Positions 19,890-28,420 of a DNA stretch of 64,000 nucleotides are shown here, one piece after another. Position numbers and translations under genes: made by a program. The notes under the pieces are model-generated. The model was not told the DNA's origin and searched no databases. It saw nothing but the letters and a program-made list of their open reading frames with translations. The stretch comes from Streptomyces catenulae. Lineage in GTDB: Bacteria > Actinomycetota > Actinomycetes > Streptomycetales > Streptomycetaceae. The stretch spans positions 1 to 64,000 of the forward strand of contig NZ_JODY01000033.1 in the NCBI RefSeq assembly GCF_000718015.1. Reading direction: 5' to 3'. Each line of letters opens with the position of its first letter. The stretch's first letter is position 1.

Positions 19890-19981
19890 CGGGCAGCCGC
19901 CTCCTCCGAGGGCGAGGTGTCTGCGGGACGGCGGCCCTGGGCGGGCAGCGGCATGAAGAGCGTTCGGCTGGTGCGAAGCAA
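19886..19981 (-). CDS. Possible 31-residue upstream peptide
   Basis: A short frame that ends by overlapping the start of the 106-residue protein (ATGA), suggesting coupling. A GGAGG stands eight bases before a TTG at 19981; an internal ATG at 19954 would give only MPLPAQGRRPADTSPSEEAAAR. The composition (Arg early, then Pro/Ser/Glu/Ala) is not informative. The frame stays open for about 30 further codons upstream without a standard start, so this may be the visible end of a worn gene. Confidence 0.35.
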   Translation of the reverse strand: MLRTSRTLFMPLPAQGRRPADTSPSEEAAAR

Positions 19982-20108
19982 GTCGTCAACCTCCGTGCGG
20001 CGGAAGGCCGTTGCCAGTGCGTGGCGCGGCCTTGGGGCATCGGTGAATGTTCCGCTTCGGTCCCTCCGTCAGATGTCGGGGGCCGTCTGCGGCCAAGTGA
20101 AGCGTTCC

Positions 20109-20140
20109 ATCTCTAGAGATCGCAAGCCTCCTCTAGAGAT
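20109..20140. promoter_or_regulatory. Twin CTCTAGAGAT operator-like repeats
   Basis: CTCTAGAGAT occurs at 20111-20120 and again at 20131-20140, exactly 20 bp (two helical turns) apart. The first copy is part of the perfect palindrome ATCTCTAGAGAT (20109-20120). They lie between the divergent small gene and the GntR gene, about 75 bp before the GntR start, the expected site for autoregulation by a GntR dimer. Confidence 0.75.
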
Positions 20141-20215
20141 GTCACCCGCGAAGGTGAGCGTCCGCTGTGCGGGTGAACAGGCGGTCTAGGGTGTCCAGAG
20201 ATCAGGAGGGGGCGT

Positions 20216-20974
20216 ATGGCCGCCAAGGGCAACGACCGTCAGCCGAAGTATCAGCGCATCGCTGAAGAGCTGAAGGAGGCGGTCAGGGTCGGCGAATACG
20301 GGCCCGGTGATCGGCTTCCCGGCGAGAACGACATCATGGCTGCGCACCAAGTCGCCCGCATGACTGCGCGTCAGGCCCTCGGTGTCCTGCAGAACGAAGG
20401 AGTCGCGGAGGCGCGCAAGGGCGTGGGTGTCTTCGTCCGTGACTTCCAGCCGTTGCGGCGCCGTGGTGTCCAGCGGCTCGCGCGTGATCAGTGGGGAGCG
20501 GGCCGCTCCATCCGATCGGCCGATGCCGGGGAGAGGGAGCTGGTCGTCGACCAGGTTGTCGTCAGCGAGGAGTCGGCGCCCCAAGCCGTCGCGGACGTGC
20601 TCAGGATCGCTCCGCGTGAGGCGGTGTGCGTGCGCAGCCGCCGGTTCAGCCTCGATGGCAAGCCGGTTCTGCTGGCCACCAGCTATCTGCCCGCCGCCCT
20701 GGTGGCTGGTTCGGCGATTGTCCGGAAGGACACCGGTCCGGGCGGCATCTACGCCCGTCTCGCTGAACTGGGCTGCGGTCCTGTGCGCTTCCGGGAGCAG
20801 AGCCGCAGCCGGATGCCGTCCCGGGACGAGGCGGACCGGCTGCGCCTCGGCGCCGGTACGCCCGTGATCGTCATCGTCCGTACCGCCTTCGCGGACGGCG
20901 GCCGCCCCGTCGAGGTCAACGAAATGATCCTGGACTCGTCCGCGTACGTACTCGAATACGACATCGAGGCGTAG
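20216..20974 (+). CDS. GntR-family transcriptional regulator (HutC-type)
   Basis: A 252-residue regulator. The winged helix-turn-helix (about 10-75) reads YQRIAEELKEAVRVGEYGPGDRLPGENDI and VARMTARQALGVLQNEG. The remainder is a UTRA ligand-binding domain of the HutC subfamily (VCVRSRRFSLDGKPVLLATSYLP through VEVNEMILDSSAYVLEYDI). A GGAGGGGG ribosome-binding site precedes the ATG. GntR regulators of this kind are common in actinomycete integrative elements (for example KorSA of pSAM2), which fits the flanking direct repeats, but no integrase or transfer gene is present here. Confidence 0.9.
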   Translation: MAAKGNDRQPKYQRIAEELKEAVRVGEYGPGDRLPGENDIMAAHQVARMTARQALGVLQNEGVAEARKGVGVFVRDFQPLRRRGVQRLARDQWGAGRSIRSADAGERELVVDQVVVSEESAPQAVADVLRIAPREAVCVRSRRFSLDGKPVLLATSYLPAALVAGSAIVRKDTGPGGIYARLAELGCGPVRFREQSRSRMPSRDEADRLRLGAGTPVIVIVRTAFADGGRPVEVNEMILDSSAYVLEYDIEA

Positions 20975-20998
20975 CGGCGGCGCGGGGGAGCGGCGGCC

Positions 20999-21034
20999 GT
21001 CCCGTAAGGGACAGGTTCCTGCCCCTTACGGGAC
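20999..21034 (+). terminator. Terminator of the GntR gene
   Basis: GTCCCGTAAGGG (20999-21010) pairs with CCCTTACGGGAC (21023-21034), and the loop contains a further CAGG/CCTG pairing. It lies 25 bases after the GntR stop and just before the right-hand direct repeat. Confidence 0.82.
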
Positions 21035-21050
21035 CGCGGGCGTGCTCAGC

Positions 21051-21074
21051 GGGGCCGGGCCTCGTGCCGTGCCC
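21051..21074. repeat. Right copy of the 24-bp direct repeat flanking the GntR islet
   Basis: Identical over 24 bases to 19512-19535. This copy ends three bases before the stop codon of the following SDR gene and is not part of a full hairpin, unlike the left copy, where it forms the right arm of the groEL1 terminator. Confidence 0.8.
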
Positions 21075-21076
21075 CG

Positions 21077-21850
21077 CTACTTCGGTCCGAACTTCCGTCC
21101 CGTGCGGGAGGTCAGGCCGCCGAGCATGCCGCGCGGGGCCAGCTTCGCGGCGCCCATCAGTGCCTTGTAGCGGGGGTCGGGGATGGAGAGGGACCGGCCG
21201 CGGGCCAGGTCCTTCATCGCCGCGTCGACCAGTTTGTCGGCGTCCAGCCACATCCAGCCGGGGATGTTGTCCGTCCCCATCCCGGCCCGCTGGTGGAACT
21301 CCGTCCGGACGAAGCCGGGGCAGAGCGCCATCAGCCGCACCCCGCTGTCCGCCAGATCCCGCGCCGCGCCCTGCGTGAACTGCACCACCCACGCCTTGCT
21401 CGCCCCGTAGGTGCCGCGCGGTACGAACGCCGCGACGGAGGCGACGTTGACGACCCCGCCGCGCCGCCGCTCCCGCATCCCGCGCACCGCCGCCGTGGTC
21501 AGCCGCAACACCGCCTCGCAGTGCACCTTCAACATGGCGAGTTCGTCGTCCATCGGCACGTCCAGGTACTCACCCTTGTTGCCGAAGCCCGCGTTGTTGA
21601 CCAGCAGGTCCACCGGGTGCTTCCGGTCGCCGAGCCGCTCCTCGACCGTGGCGATGCCCTCCTCGGTGGCCAGATCCGCGCTCAGCACGCTCGCCTCGAT
21701 GCCGTGCAGGTCGTGCAGTTCGGTCGCCTGCCGGTGCAGCCGCTTCTCGTCGCGTGCCACCAGGACGAGGTTGTGGCCGTCGTGCGCCAGGCGCCGGGCG
21801 AACGCCGCCCCGATGCCCGAGGTCGCTCCCGTGATCAATGCAGTCGTCAT
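21077..21850 (-). CDS. Short-chain dehydrogenase/reductase
   Basis: A 257-residue classical SDR oxidoreductase. TGATSGIGAAFARRL is the cofactor-binding motif, LVNNAGFGNKGEY the structural NNAG motif, and YGASKAW the catalytic Tyr/Lys pair, with VASVAAF supplying the Ser. An Arg after the second beta strand (VARDEKRL) suggests NADP(H). The start at 21850 gives MTTALITGATSG; an ATG ten codons earlier is less likely. The gene is divergent from the LysR gene, which may control it. The substrate is unknown. Confidence 0.9.
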   Translation of the reverse strand: MTTALITGATSGIGAAFARRLAHDGHNLVLVARDEKRLHRQATELHDLHGIEASVLSADLATEEGIATVEERLGDRKHPVDLLVNNAGFGNKGEYLDVPMDDELAMLKVHCEAVLRLTTAAVRGMRERRRGGVVNVASVAAFVPRGTYGASKAWVVQFTQGAARDLADSGVRLMALCPGFVRTEFHQRAGMGTDNIPGWMWLDADKLVDAAMKDLARGRSLSIPDPRYKALMGAAKLAPRGMLGGLTSRTGRKFGPK

Positions 21851-22021
21851 GCGCTGCACGCTATCCGGCCCGGATGACATGAACGCACCCGTCCGGCCCG
21901 CCCCGACCGGCCCGCCCGCCCCGGCGCCACCCGAGCCGGAGCCGGACCCGGGAAGGGCGGCGCGACCAAAGTCGCACCCCTTATTTTCCCCCTACCCCCA
22001 AGCCTCGCTTATGCTGGAGCC

Positions 22022-22933
22022 ATGATCGAGGCTCGCCATCTCCGTGTGCTGCGCGAGGTCGCCCGTACCGGCTCGTTCTCCGCCGCCGCCCGGGAACTGG
22101 GCTGCACCCAGCCGGCCGTAAGTCAGCAGATGAAGGCCCTGGAGCAGTCGGCGGGCACCCCGTTGCTGATCCGCACCGGCCGCGAGATGCGGCTGACCCA
22201 GGCGGGCGAGGCGCTGGTGCGGCACGCCGTCGGCATCCTCGCCGGGCTCACCGCCGCCGAGGAGGAGGTCGCCGCCATCGCGGGGCTCCGCGCCGGTCGG
22301 GTCCGCCTGGTGTCCTTCCCCTCCGGCAGCTCCACGCTGGTGCCCGCCGCGCTGGCCGCCATGCGCGCCGCCCATCCGCGTACCCGCGTCTCCCTGGACG
22401 AGGCCGAGCCGCCCCGCTCGATCGAGATGCTGCGCAACGGCGACTGCGAGATCGCGCTGGCCTTCCGCTACCCGGAGGTCCGCGCCGCCGCCCCGGAAGC
22501 CTGCTCCGACTGGGACGACCTCGTCGTCCGCCCGGTCCTCGCCGACCGTCTGGTGGGCCTGGTCCCGGAGGGCCACCGCCTCGCCGCCACCGGCTCCGCC
22601 GCCTTCGGCGACCTCGCCGACGAGCCGTGGATCGCCGGGTGCCCCCGCTGCCGTACGCATCTGGTCGAGGTGTGCGAGCGCGCCGGGTTCACCCCGCGCA
22701 TCGACTTCGCCACCGACGACTACCCGGCCGTGATCGGCCTGGTCGGCGCCGGTCTGGGCGTCGCCGCCCTCCCCGAGCTGACCCTCGCGTCGGTACGGCC
22801 CAAGGGTGCGCGCACGGTGCGTCTGGAGCCCGCCGTGCACCGCGAGATCGTGGCCCTCACCCTGCCGGACCTCGCCCGGGTCCCGGCCGTCGGCGCCATG
22901 CTCGATCAGCTGGAGTGCGCCGCCGCCCGCTGA
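22022..22933 (+). CDS. LysR-family transcriptional regulator
   Basis: A 303-residue regulator. The N-terminal helix-turn-helix is MIEARHLRVLREVARTGSFSAAARELGCTQPAVSQQMKALEQ, and the rest is a periplasmic-binding-like effector domain with RAGRVRLVSFPSGSSTLVP and LVGAGLGVAALPELTL. It is divergent from the SDR gene with about 170 bp between, the typical LysR arrangement, so the SDR is the first candidate target. The 3' neighbour, whiD, is convergent. Confidence 0.9.
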   Translation: MIEARHLRVLREVARTGSFSAAARELGCTQPAVSQQMKALEQSAGTPLLIRTGREMRLTQAGEALVRHAVGILAGLTAAEEEVAAIAGLRAGRVRLVSFPSGSSTLVPAALAAMRAAHPRTRVSLDEAEPPRSIEMLRNGDCEIALAFRYPEVRAAAPEACSDWDDLVVRPVLADRLVGLVPEGHRLAATGSAAFGDLADEPWIAGCPRCRTHLVEVCERAGFTPRIDFATDDYPAVIGLVGAGLGVAALPELTLASVRPKGARTVRLEPAVHREIVALTLPDLARVPAVGAMLDQLECAAAR

Positions 22934-23060
22934 TCCGGCGGCGTACGGACGGTGCGCCCGGCGCCGGTTCAGGGCAGCTCGCCGCGCGACCACACCCCTG
23001 GCCGAGGTGCGGCCACGCCCCTGGAGGAACGTTTCTGCTGAACGGTTCGGCCGTCCGGTG

Positions 23061-23393
23061 TCAGCCGCTCTGGGCGCCCGCGGGGCCGACCAGCGTGGTC
23101 GCGGGGACCATCCGGTGCCGGGCCCGGCCCATCAGCTCCTCGCGTTCGTCCTCGGTCAGGCCGCCCCAGACCCCGTAGGGCTCGCGGACGGCCAGCGCAT
23201 GCGCCGCGCATTCGGCCCGTACGGGGCAGCGCATGCAGACCTCCTTCGCCGATGTCTCACGCGCGCTGCGGGCGGCACCGCGTTCCCCTTCGGGATGGAA
23301 GAACAGCGAGCTGTCCACACCGCGGCAGGCTGCCAGCAGCTGCCAGTCCCAGAGGTCTGCGTTCGGGCCCGGGAGGCGGGAGAAATCTGCCAT
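23061..23393 (-). CDS. whiD: WhiB-like developmental regulator WhiD
   Basis: A 110-residue Wbl protein that holds a redox- and NO-sensitive [4Fe-4S] cluster and is needed for late sporulation in Streptomyces. The cluster ligands are Cys23, Cys53, Cys56 and Cys62 (ACRGVDSSLFF, then EVCMRCPVRAEC), followed by the Wbl turn GVWGG and a basic C-terminus (GRARHR). It is almost identical to my memory of S. coelicolor WhiD, except for the tail. The position next to bldM supports the name. A 25-bp inverted repeat lies about 50 bp upstream of the ATG. Confidence 0.96.
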   Translation of the reverse strand: MADFSRLPGPNADLWDWQLLAACRGVDSSLFFHPEGERGAARSARETSAKEVCMRCPVRAECAAHALAVREPYGVWGGLTEDEREELMGRARHRMVPATTLVGPAGAQSG

Positions 23394-23443
23394 TGCGTAT
23401 CCCCTCGAAGCGATTGCTGTATCGGGCTCGGTGGTGACGACGG

Positions 23444-23468
23444 TACATCTACTGTGTAAGTAGATGTA
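23444..23468. promoter_or_regulatory. Perfect 9-bp inverted repeat upstream of whiD
   Basis: TACATCTAC (23444-23452) and GTAGATGTA (23460-23468) are exact inverted repeats separated by TGTGTAA. It stands 51 bp before the whiD start, in an AT-rich stretch unusual for this genome. It could be an operator for a developmental regulator or a hairpin in the whiD leader. I do not recognise it as a BldD, BldC or BldM site. Confidence 0.7.
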
Positions 23469-23630
23469 AATATGACTCATTGCGAATCTAGCGTCAGATC
23501 GCCAGAAAATGGAAGGAAGAGAGCCAAATAGGGCATAAGGCTCATTCGGGGGCGAGTGATCGCCCACGGCGGCCCTGTTCGTCTGCGTATCCGGGCCCTT
23601 ACGCAGCGTGCCGAATTCGATGCTCGAACC

Positions 23631-23658
23631 CGTAACTCTTTCGAGTGACCGTCGTTGA
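23631..23658 (+). promoter_or_regulatory. BldN-dependent promoter of bldM
   Basis: CGTAAC (23631-23636) and CGTTGA (23653-23658) with exactly 16 bp between. These are the -35 and -10 elements reported for the sporulation ECF sigma factor BldN, which is known to transcribe bldM in S. coelicolor. The expected start is about 125 bp before the bldM ATG. Confidence 0.88.
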
Positions 23659-23790
23659 GTGTGCGAAAGCGGTTGGCGGAGTTAGTGATCGGGCAGGTGT
23701 CCGAGCCCGTCAAGCGCACAGGTGACGATACGTACCAGCCTGGAGGCTCAAGGTGACGCGCAGCAGCTGTGAGAGCCGCGGGGGACAGTC

Positions 23791-24402
23791 ATGACTTCCG
23801 TCCTCGTCTGCGACGACTCCCCGCTTGCCCGAGAGGCGCTCCGCCGCGCGGTTGCGACCGTTCCCGGCGTCGAGCGTGTGACGACGGCAGCCAACGGCGA
23901 GGAAGTCCTCCGCCGCTGGGGTGCCGATCGCTCGGATCTGATTCTGATGGATGTGCGGATGCCCGGTCTGGGCGGTGTGGAGACGGTGCGCCGGCTGCTG
24001 TCCGCCGATCCGGGCGCCCGGATCATCATGCTCACGGTGGCCGAGGACCTGGACGGGGTGGCCCTCGCGGTCGCCGCCGGGGCCCGCGGGTATCTGCACA
24101 AGGACGCCTCGCGCGCCGAGCTGCGGGCCACGGTCACCCAGGCGCTCGCGGACCCGACGTGGCGGCTCGCCCCGCGGCGGCTGCGGTCCGCCGAGATGGG
24201 TGCCGCCCCGACGCTCACCGCCCGCGAGATCCAGGTGCTGGAGGGCATGAGCCACGGCCGTTCCAACGCCGAGATCGGCCGGGAGCTGTTCCTCTCCGAG
24301 GACACGGTCAAGACCCACGCCCGGCGGCTGTTCAAAAAGCTCGGCGCCTCGGACCGCGCCCATGCGGTGGCGCTGGGCTTCCGTTGGGGGCTGGTGCGCT
24401 GA
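23791..24402 (+). CDS. bldM: Orphan response regulator BldM
   Basis: A 203-residue NarL/FixJ-type regulator that controls aerial hypha formation and, as a heterodimer with WhiI, sporulation genes. The receiver domain (1-120) has the acidic pair Asp8/Asp9, the phosphorylation-site equivalent Asp54 in LMDVRMPG, and HKDAS. The C-terminal helix-turn-helix (about 140-200) reads LTAREIQVLEGMSHGRSNAEIGRELFLSEDTVKTH. No sensor kinase lies nearby, as expected for this atypical regulator. Identity rests on the close sequence match and the whiD neighbour. Confidence 0.96.
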   Translation: MTSVLVCDDSPLAREALRRAVATVPGVERVTTAANGEEVLRRWGADRSDLILMDVRMPGLGGVETVRRLLSADPGARIIMLTVAEDLDGVALAVAAGARGYLHKDASRAELRATVTQALADPTWRLAPRRLRSAEMGAAPTLTAREIQVLEGMSHGRSNAEIGRELFLSEDTVKTHARRLFKKLGASDRAHAVALGFRWGLVR

Positions 24403-24804
24403 ACTGCGGGTCAACGGGGTCACGGCGGCTCTCTCCGGTCGGAGGAGTGAGCGTTGTGGCCCCCTTGCCGCGTGGGTGACGGGCGGTGCGGCGCAGGTCG
24501 CGCGCGGGGGAGCGCCGTCGTCCGGACGGCGGGCCGCGCCGGTCTTCGGGGGTCGGGCGCCGCTCGGCGGTGCGCCCCGGGGTGGCCGGTGTGCGGTGTG
24601 GGCAACCCTTAGACGTCGAAACGTCACGGGATGCCGCATCCTTGACGTGTGACTCCTCCCCGGCGGAGGCCGGGGCTTCTCACTCGGCCAAGAAGAGACC
24701 TCATGACGGACAAGCCTTACCCGATGCCTCACGGCACGGATACACGCTACCGGCGAGGACTCGACGTCGGCATGGGCACAACCCGATCGGGGGAGGCGTG
24801 GGAC
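24403..24804. other. bldM-sigD intergenic region with several small inverted repeats
   Basis: About 400 bp without a convincing gene. It contains GACGT-cgaa-ACGTC (24612-24625), GGATG-ccg-CATCC (24629-24641) and the terminator-like CCCCGGC-ggag-GCCGGGG (24658-24675). The last is a candidate terminator for bldM or leader hairpin for sigD. The sigD frame is open from about 24649, so a longer sigma factor cannot be wholly excluded. Confidence 0.6.
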
Positions 24805-25470
24805 GTGCGTGCTAACGCGGCGGCTCGTAACGGTTCAGTGCACAACGACGAGGGCGGTGCCGGGAGCGGTGCCGCGTCAAGGCACCATGGTCCGATGCGC
24901 GATGACGGCAAGCAGGAGATCGGTGATCTCGTTGCACGCGCAGTCGAGGGGGACGAGCGGGCCACGCACGATCTCCTGGCCCATGTGCACCCGCTGGCGC
25001 TGCGCTACTGCCGGACCCGTCTCTCCCGGCTCCCGGGGGACGCCCGGCACTTCGTCGAGGATCTGGCGCAGGAGGTCTGTGTCGCGGTGCTCTGCGCGCT
25101 GCCGCGCTACCGCGACACCGGGAAGCCGTTCGAGGCGTTCGTCTTCGCCATCGCCGGGCACAAGGTCGCCGATCTCCAGCGTGCCGCGATGCGCGGGCCC
25201 GGGAGTACGGCGGTGCCGTCCGACGAGATGCCGGAGCAGCCGGACAACTCGCTCGGGCCCGAGGAGCGGGCGCTGCTGAGCAGCGATGCCGCGTGGGCGA
25301 AGAAGCTGCTGGCCAACCTGCCGGAGAACCAGCGGGAGCTGGTGTTGCTGCGGGTCGCGGTGGGGCTGACGGCGGAGGAGACCGGGCAGATGCTCGGGAT
25401 GTCGCCGGGTGCGGTGCGGGTCGCGCAGCACCGGGCGTTGAGCAGGCTGCGGGCGCTCGCCGAGCAGTAG
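24805..25470 (+). CDS. sigD: ECF RNA polymerase sigma factor, SigD type
   Basis: A sigma-70 family protein with region 2 ([55 protein letters not shown]) and region 4 ([45 protein letters not shown]). The GTG at 24805 is chosen because GGGGGAGG lies about eight bases upstream, giving 221 residues with a disordered N-terminal 30. The ATG at 24895 (191 residues, [11 protein letters not shown]) fits the domain better but has a weak ribosome-binding site. The order whiB-like, sigD, guaB, guaB3 matches M. tuberculosis, which supports SigD orthology. Some SigD-group factors drive the principal sigma gene in streptomycetes; I cannot test that here. Confidence 0.88.
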   Translation: MRANAAARNGSVHNDEGGAGSGAASRHHGPMRDDGKQEIGDLVARAVEGDERATHDLLAHVHPLALRYCRTRLSRLPGDARHFVEDLAQEVCVAVLCALPRYRDTGKPFEAFVFAIAGHKVADLQRAAMRGPGSTAVPSDEMPEQPDNSLGPEERALLSSDAAWAKKLLANLPENQRELVLLRVAVGLTAEETGQMLGMSPGAVRVAQHRALSRLRALAEQ

Positions 25471-25538
25471 GCCCGGGGTGGCGTGATCCGTGCGCCGATG
25501 GCCGGTTGCGGCCGTAGGAAGGTACGGGTGATGAGGCC

Positions 25539-25558
25539 CTCATTCCTCGTGGAATGAG
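25539..25558. promoter_or_regulatory. Inverted repeat between sigD and guaB
   Basis: CTCATTCC, TCGT, GGAATGAG: perfect 8-bp arms with a four-base loop, 69 bp after sigD and 63 bp before guaB. It may be a terminator for sigD or an operator for guaB. The stem is moderate in GC, and no U-run follows. Confidence 0.65.
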
Positions 25559-25578
25559 ACACCACCTCAGGCCGTTAG

Positions 25579-27123
<1,545 letters not shown>

Positions 27124-27133
27124 CACCACGCCC

Positions 27134-27172
27134 GTGAGGGGCGGCACCGGACGCTCCGGAGCCGCCCCTCAC
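27134..27172 (+). terminator. guaB terminator
   Basis: GTGAGGGGCGGC (27134-27145) pairs with GCCGCCCCTCAC (27161-27172); the loop has a further CCGGA/TCCGG pairing. It begins ten bases after the guaB stop. Confidence 0.88.
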
Positions 27173-27225
27173 ACGCGTGTCGGAGATACTGGGACACGCA
27201 GACCAAGAGGGAAAGGCCCCACAAC

Positions 27226-28353
27226 GTGACTGAGATCGAGATCGGGCGCGGCAAGCGCGGCCGCCGGGCGTACGCCTTCGACGACATCGCCGTCGTACCG
27301 AGTCGCCGCACCCGCGACCCGAAGGAGGTCTCGATCGCCTGGCAGATCGACGCCTACCGCTTCGAGCTGCCCTTCCTGGCGGCCCCGATGGACTCCGTGG
27401 TCTCGCCGCAGGCCGCCATCCGCATCGGTGAGCTGGGCGGCCTCGGCGTCCTCAACCTGGAGGGCCTGTGGACCCGCTACGAGGACCCGGAGCCGCTGCT
27501 CGCCGAGATCGCCGAGCTGGACGGTGACGCGGCGACCAGGCGGATGCAGGAGATCTACGCCGCGCCGATCAAGGAAGAGCTGATCGGGCAGCGCATCAAG
27601 GAGGTGCGCGACTCCGGTGTCGTCACCGCCGCCGCGCTCTCCCCGCAGCGCACCGCGCAGTTCTCGCAGGCGGTGGTGGACGCCGGTGTCGACATCTTCG
27701 TGATCCGCGGGACGACGGTCTCCGCCGAGCACGTCTCGTCGGCGGCCGAGCCGCTCAACCTCAAGCAGTTCATCTACGAGCTGGACGTCCCGGTGATCGT
27801 CGGCGGCTGCGCCACGTACACCGCGGCGCTGCACCTGATGCGGACCGGTGCCGCCGGTGTGCTGGTCGGCTTCGGCGGCGGCGCGGCGCACACCACCCGT
27901 AACGTGCTCGGCATCCAGGTGCCGATGGCGACGGCGGTGGCGGATGTCGCGGCGGCGCGGCGGGACTACATGGACGAGTCCGGCGGCCGGTACGTCCATG
28001 TCATCGCCGACGGCGGCGTGGGCTTCTCCGGTGACCTGCCGAAGGCCATCGCCTGCGGTGCGGACGCCGTGATGATGGGCTCCCCGCTGGCCCGGGCGAC
28101 GGACGCGCCCGGTCGCGGCCACCACTGGGGCATGGAGGCGGTCCACGAGGACGTGCCGCGCGGCAAGCGCGTGGACCTCGGCGCCGTCGGCACCACCGAG
28201 GAGGTGCTGCTCGGCCCGTCGACCACCCCCGACGGTTCGATGAACTTCTTCGGCGCGCTGCGCCGGGCGATGGCGACGACCGGCTACTCCGAGCTGAAGG
28301 AGTTCCAGCGGGTCGAGGTGACGGTCGACCCGTCGCAGCGCGGCAGGCGCTGA
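27226..28353 (+). CDS. guaB3: GuaB3-family IMP dehydrogenase-related protein
   Basis: A 375-residue TIM-barrel protein of the IMPDH/GMP reductase superfamily without CBS domains. It has AFDDIAVVPSRRTRDP at the start, the phosphate-binding HVIADGGVGFSGDLPKAIACGADAVMMGSPLA, and GAVGTTEEVLLGPS. Where IMPDH has its catalytic Cys loop (GSICTTR), this protein reads GGGAAHTTRNVLG with no Cys. Actinobacteria regularly carry this paralogue beside guaB; its reaction has been debated and I leave it open. It starts at GTG 27226 behind a GAGGGAAAGG-type site. Confidence 0.93.
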   Translation: MTEIEIGRGKRGRRAYAFDDIAVVPSRRTRDPKEVSIAWQIDAYRFELPFLAAPMDSVVSPQAAIRIGELGGLGVLNLEGLWTRYEDPEPLLAEIAELDGDAATRRMQEIYAAPIKEELIGQRIKEVRDSGVVTAAALSPQRTAQFSQAVVDAGVDIFVIRGTTVSAEHVSSAAEPLNLKQFIYELDVPVIVGGCATYTAALHLMRTGAAGVLVGFGGGAAHTTRNVLGIQVPMATAVADVAAARRDYMDESGGRYVHVIADGGVGFSGDLPKAIACGADAVMMGSPLARATDAPGRGHHWGMEAVHEDVPRGKRVDLGAVGTTEEVLLGPSTTPDGSMNFFGALRRAMATTGYSELKEFQRVEVTVDPSQRGRR

Positions 28354-28376
28354 CCGTACGGCGGTAGACAGCACGA

Positions 28377-28411
28377 GGGGCCCGGACCACCACCACGGTG
28401 GGCCGGGCCCC
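28377..28411. terminator. Bidirectional terminator between guaB3 and the NDP-sugar dehydrogenase homologue
   Basis: GGGGCCCGG (28377-28385) pairs with CCGGGCCCC (28403-28411), with an inner CCACC/GGTGG pair, a stem of about 15 bp. It lies between convergent genes, 23 bp after guaB3 and ten bases after the end of the minus-strand gene, and can serve both. Confidence 0.88.
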
Positions 28412-28420
28412 TTCCGTATG

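Larger units (their letters stand above)
23394..23790. other. Divergent whiD-bldM control region
   Basis: About 400 bp, noticeably richer in A and T than the rest of the window, between two divergent developmental genes. It contains the whiD inverted repeat (23444-23468) and the BldN-type promoter of bldM (23631-23658). No coding frame in it is convincing. In S. coelicolor both genes have developmentally timed promoters, and this stretch should carry the equivalents. Confidence 0.8.

Noticed and set aside
20066..20076. Further copy of the TetR palindrome (CCGTCAGATG)
   Set aside because: Only the right half is present; the left arm position reads CGGTCC, so it is a lone half-site in the GntR islet.
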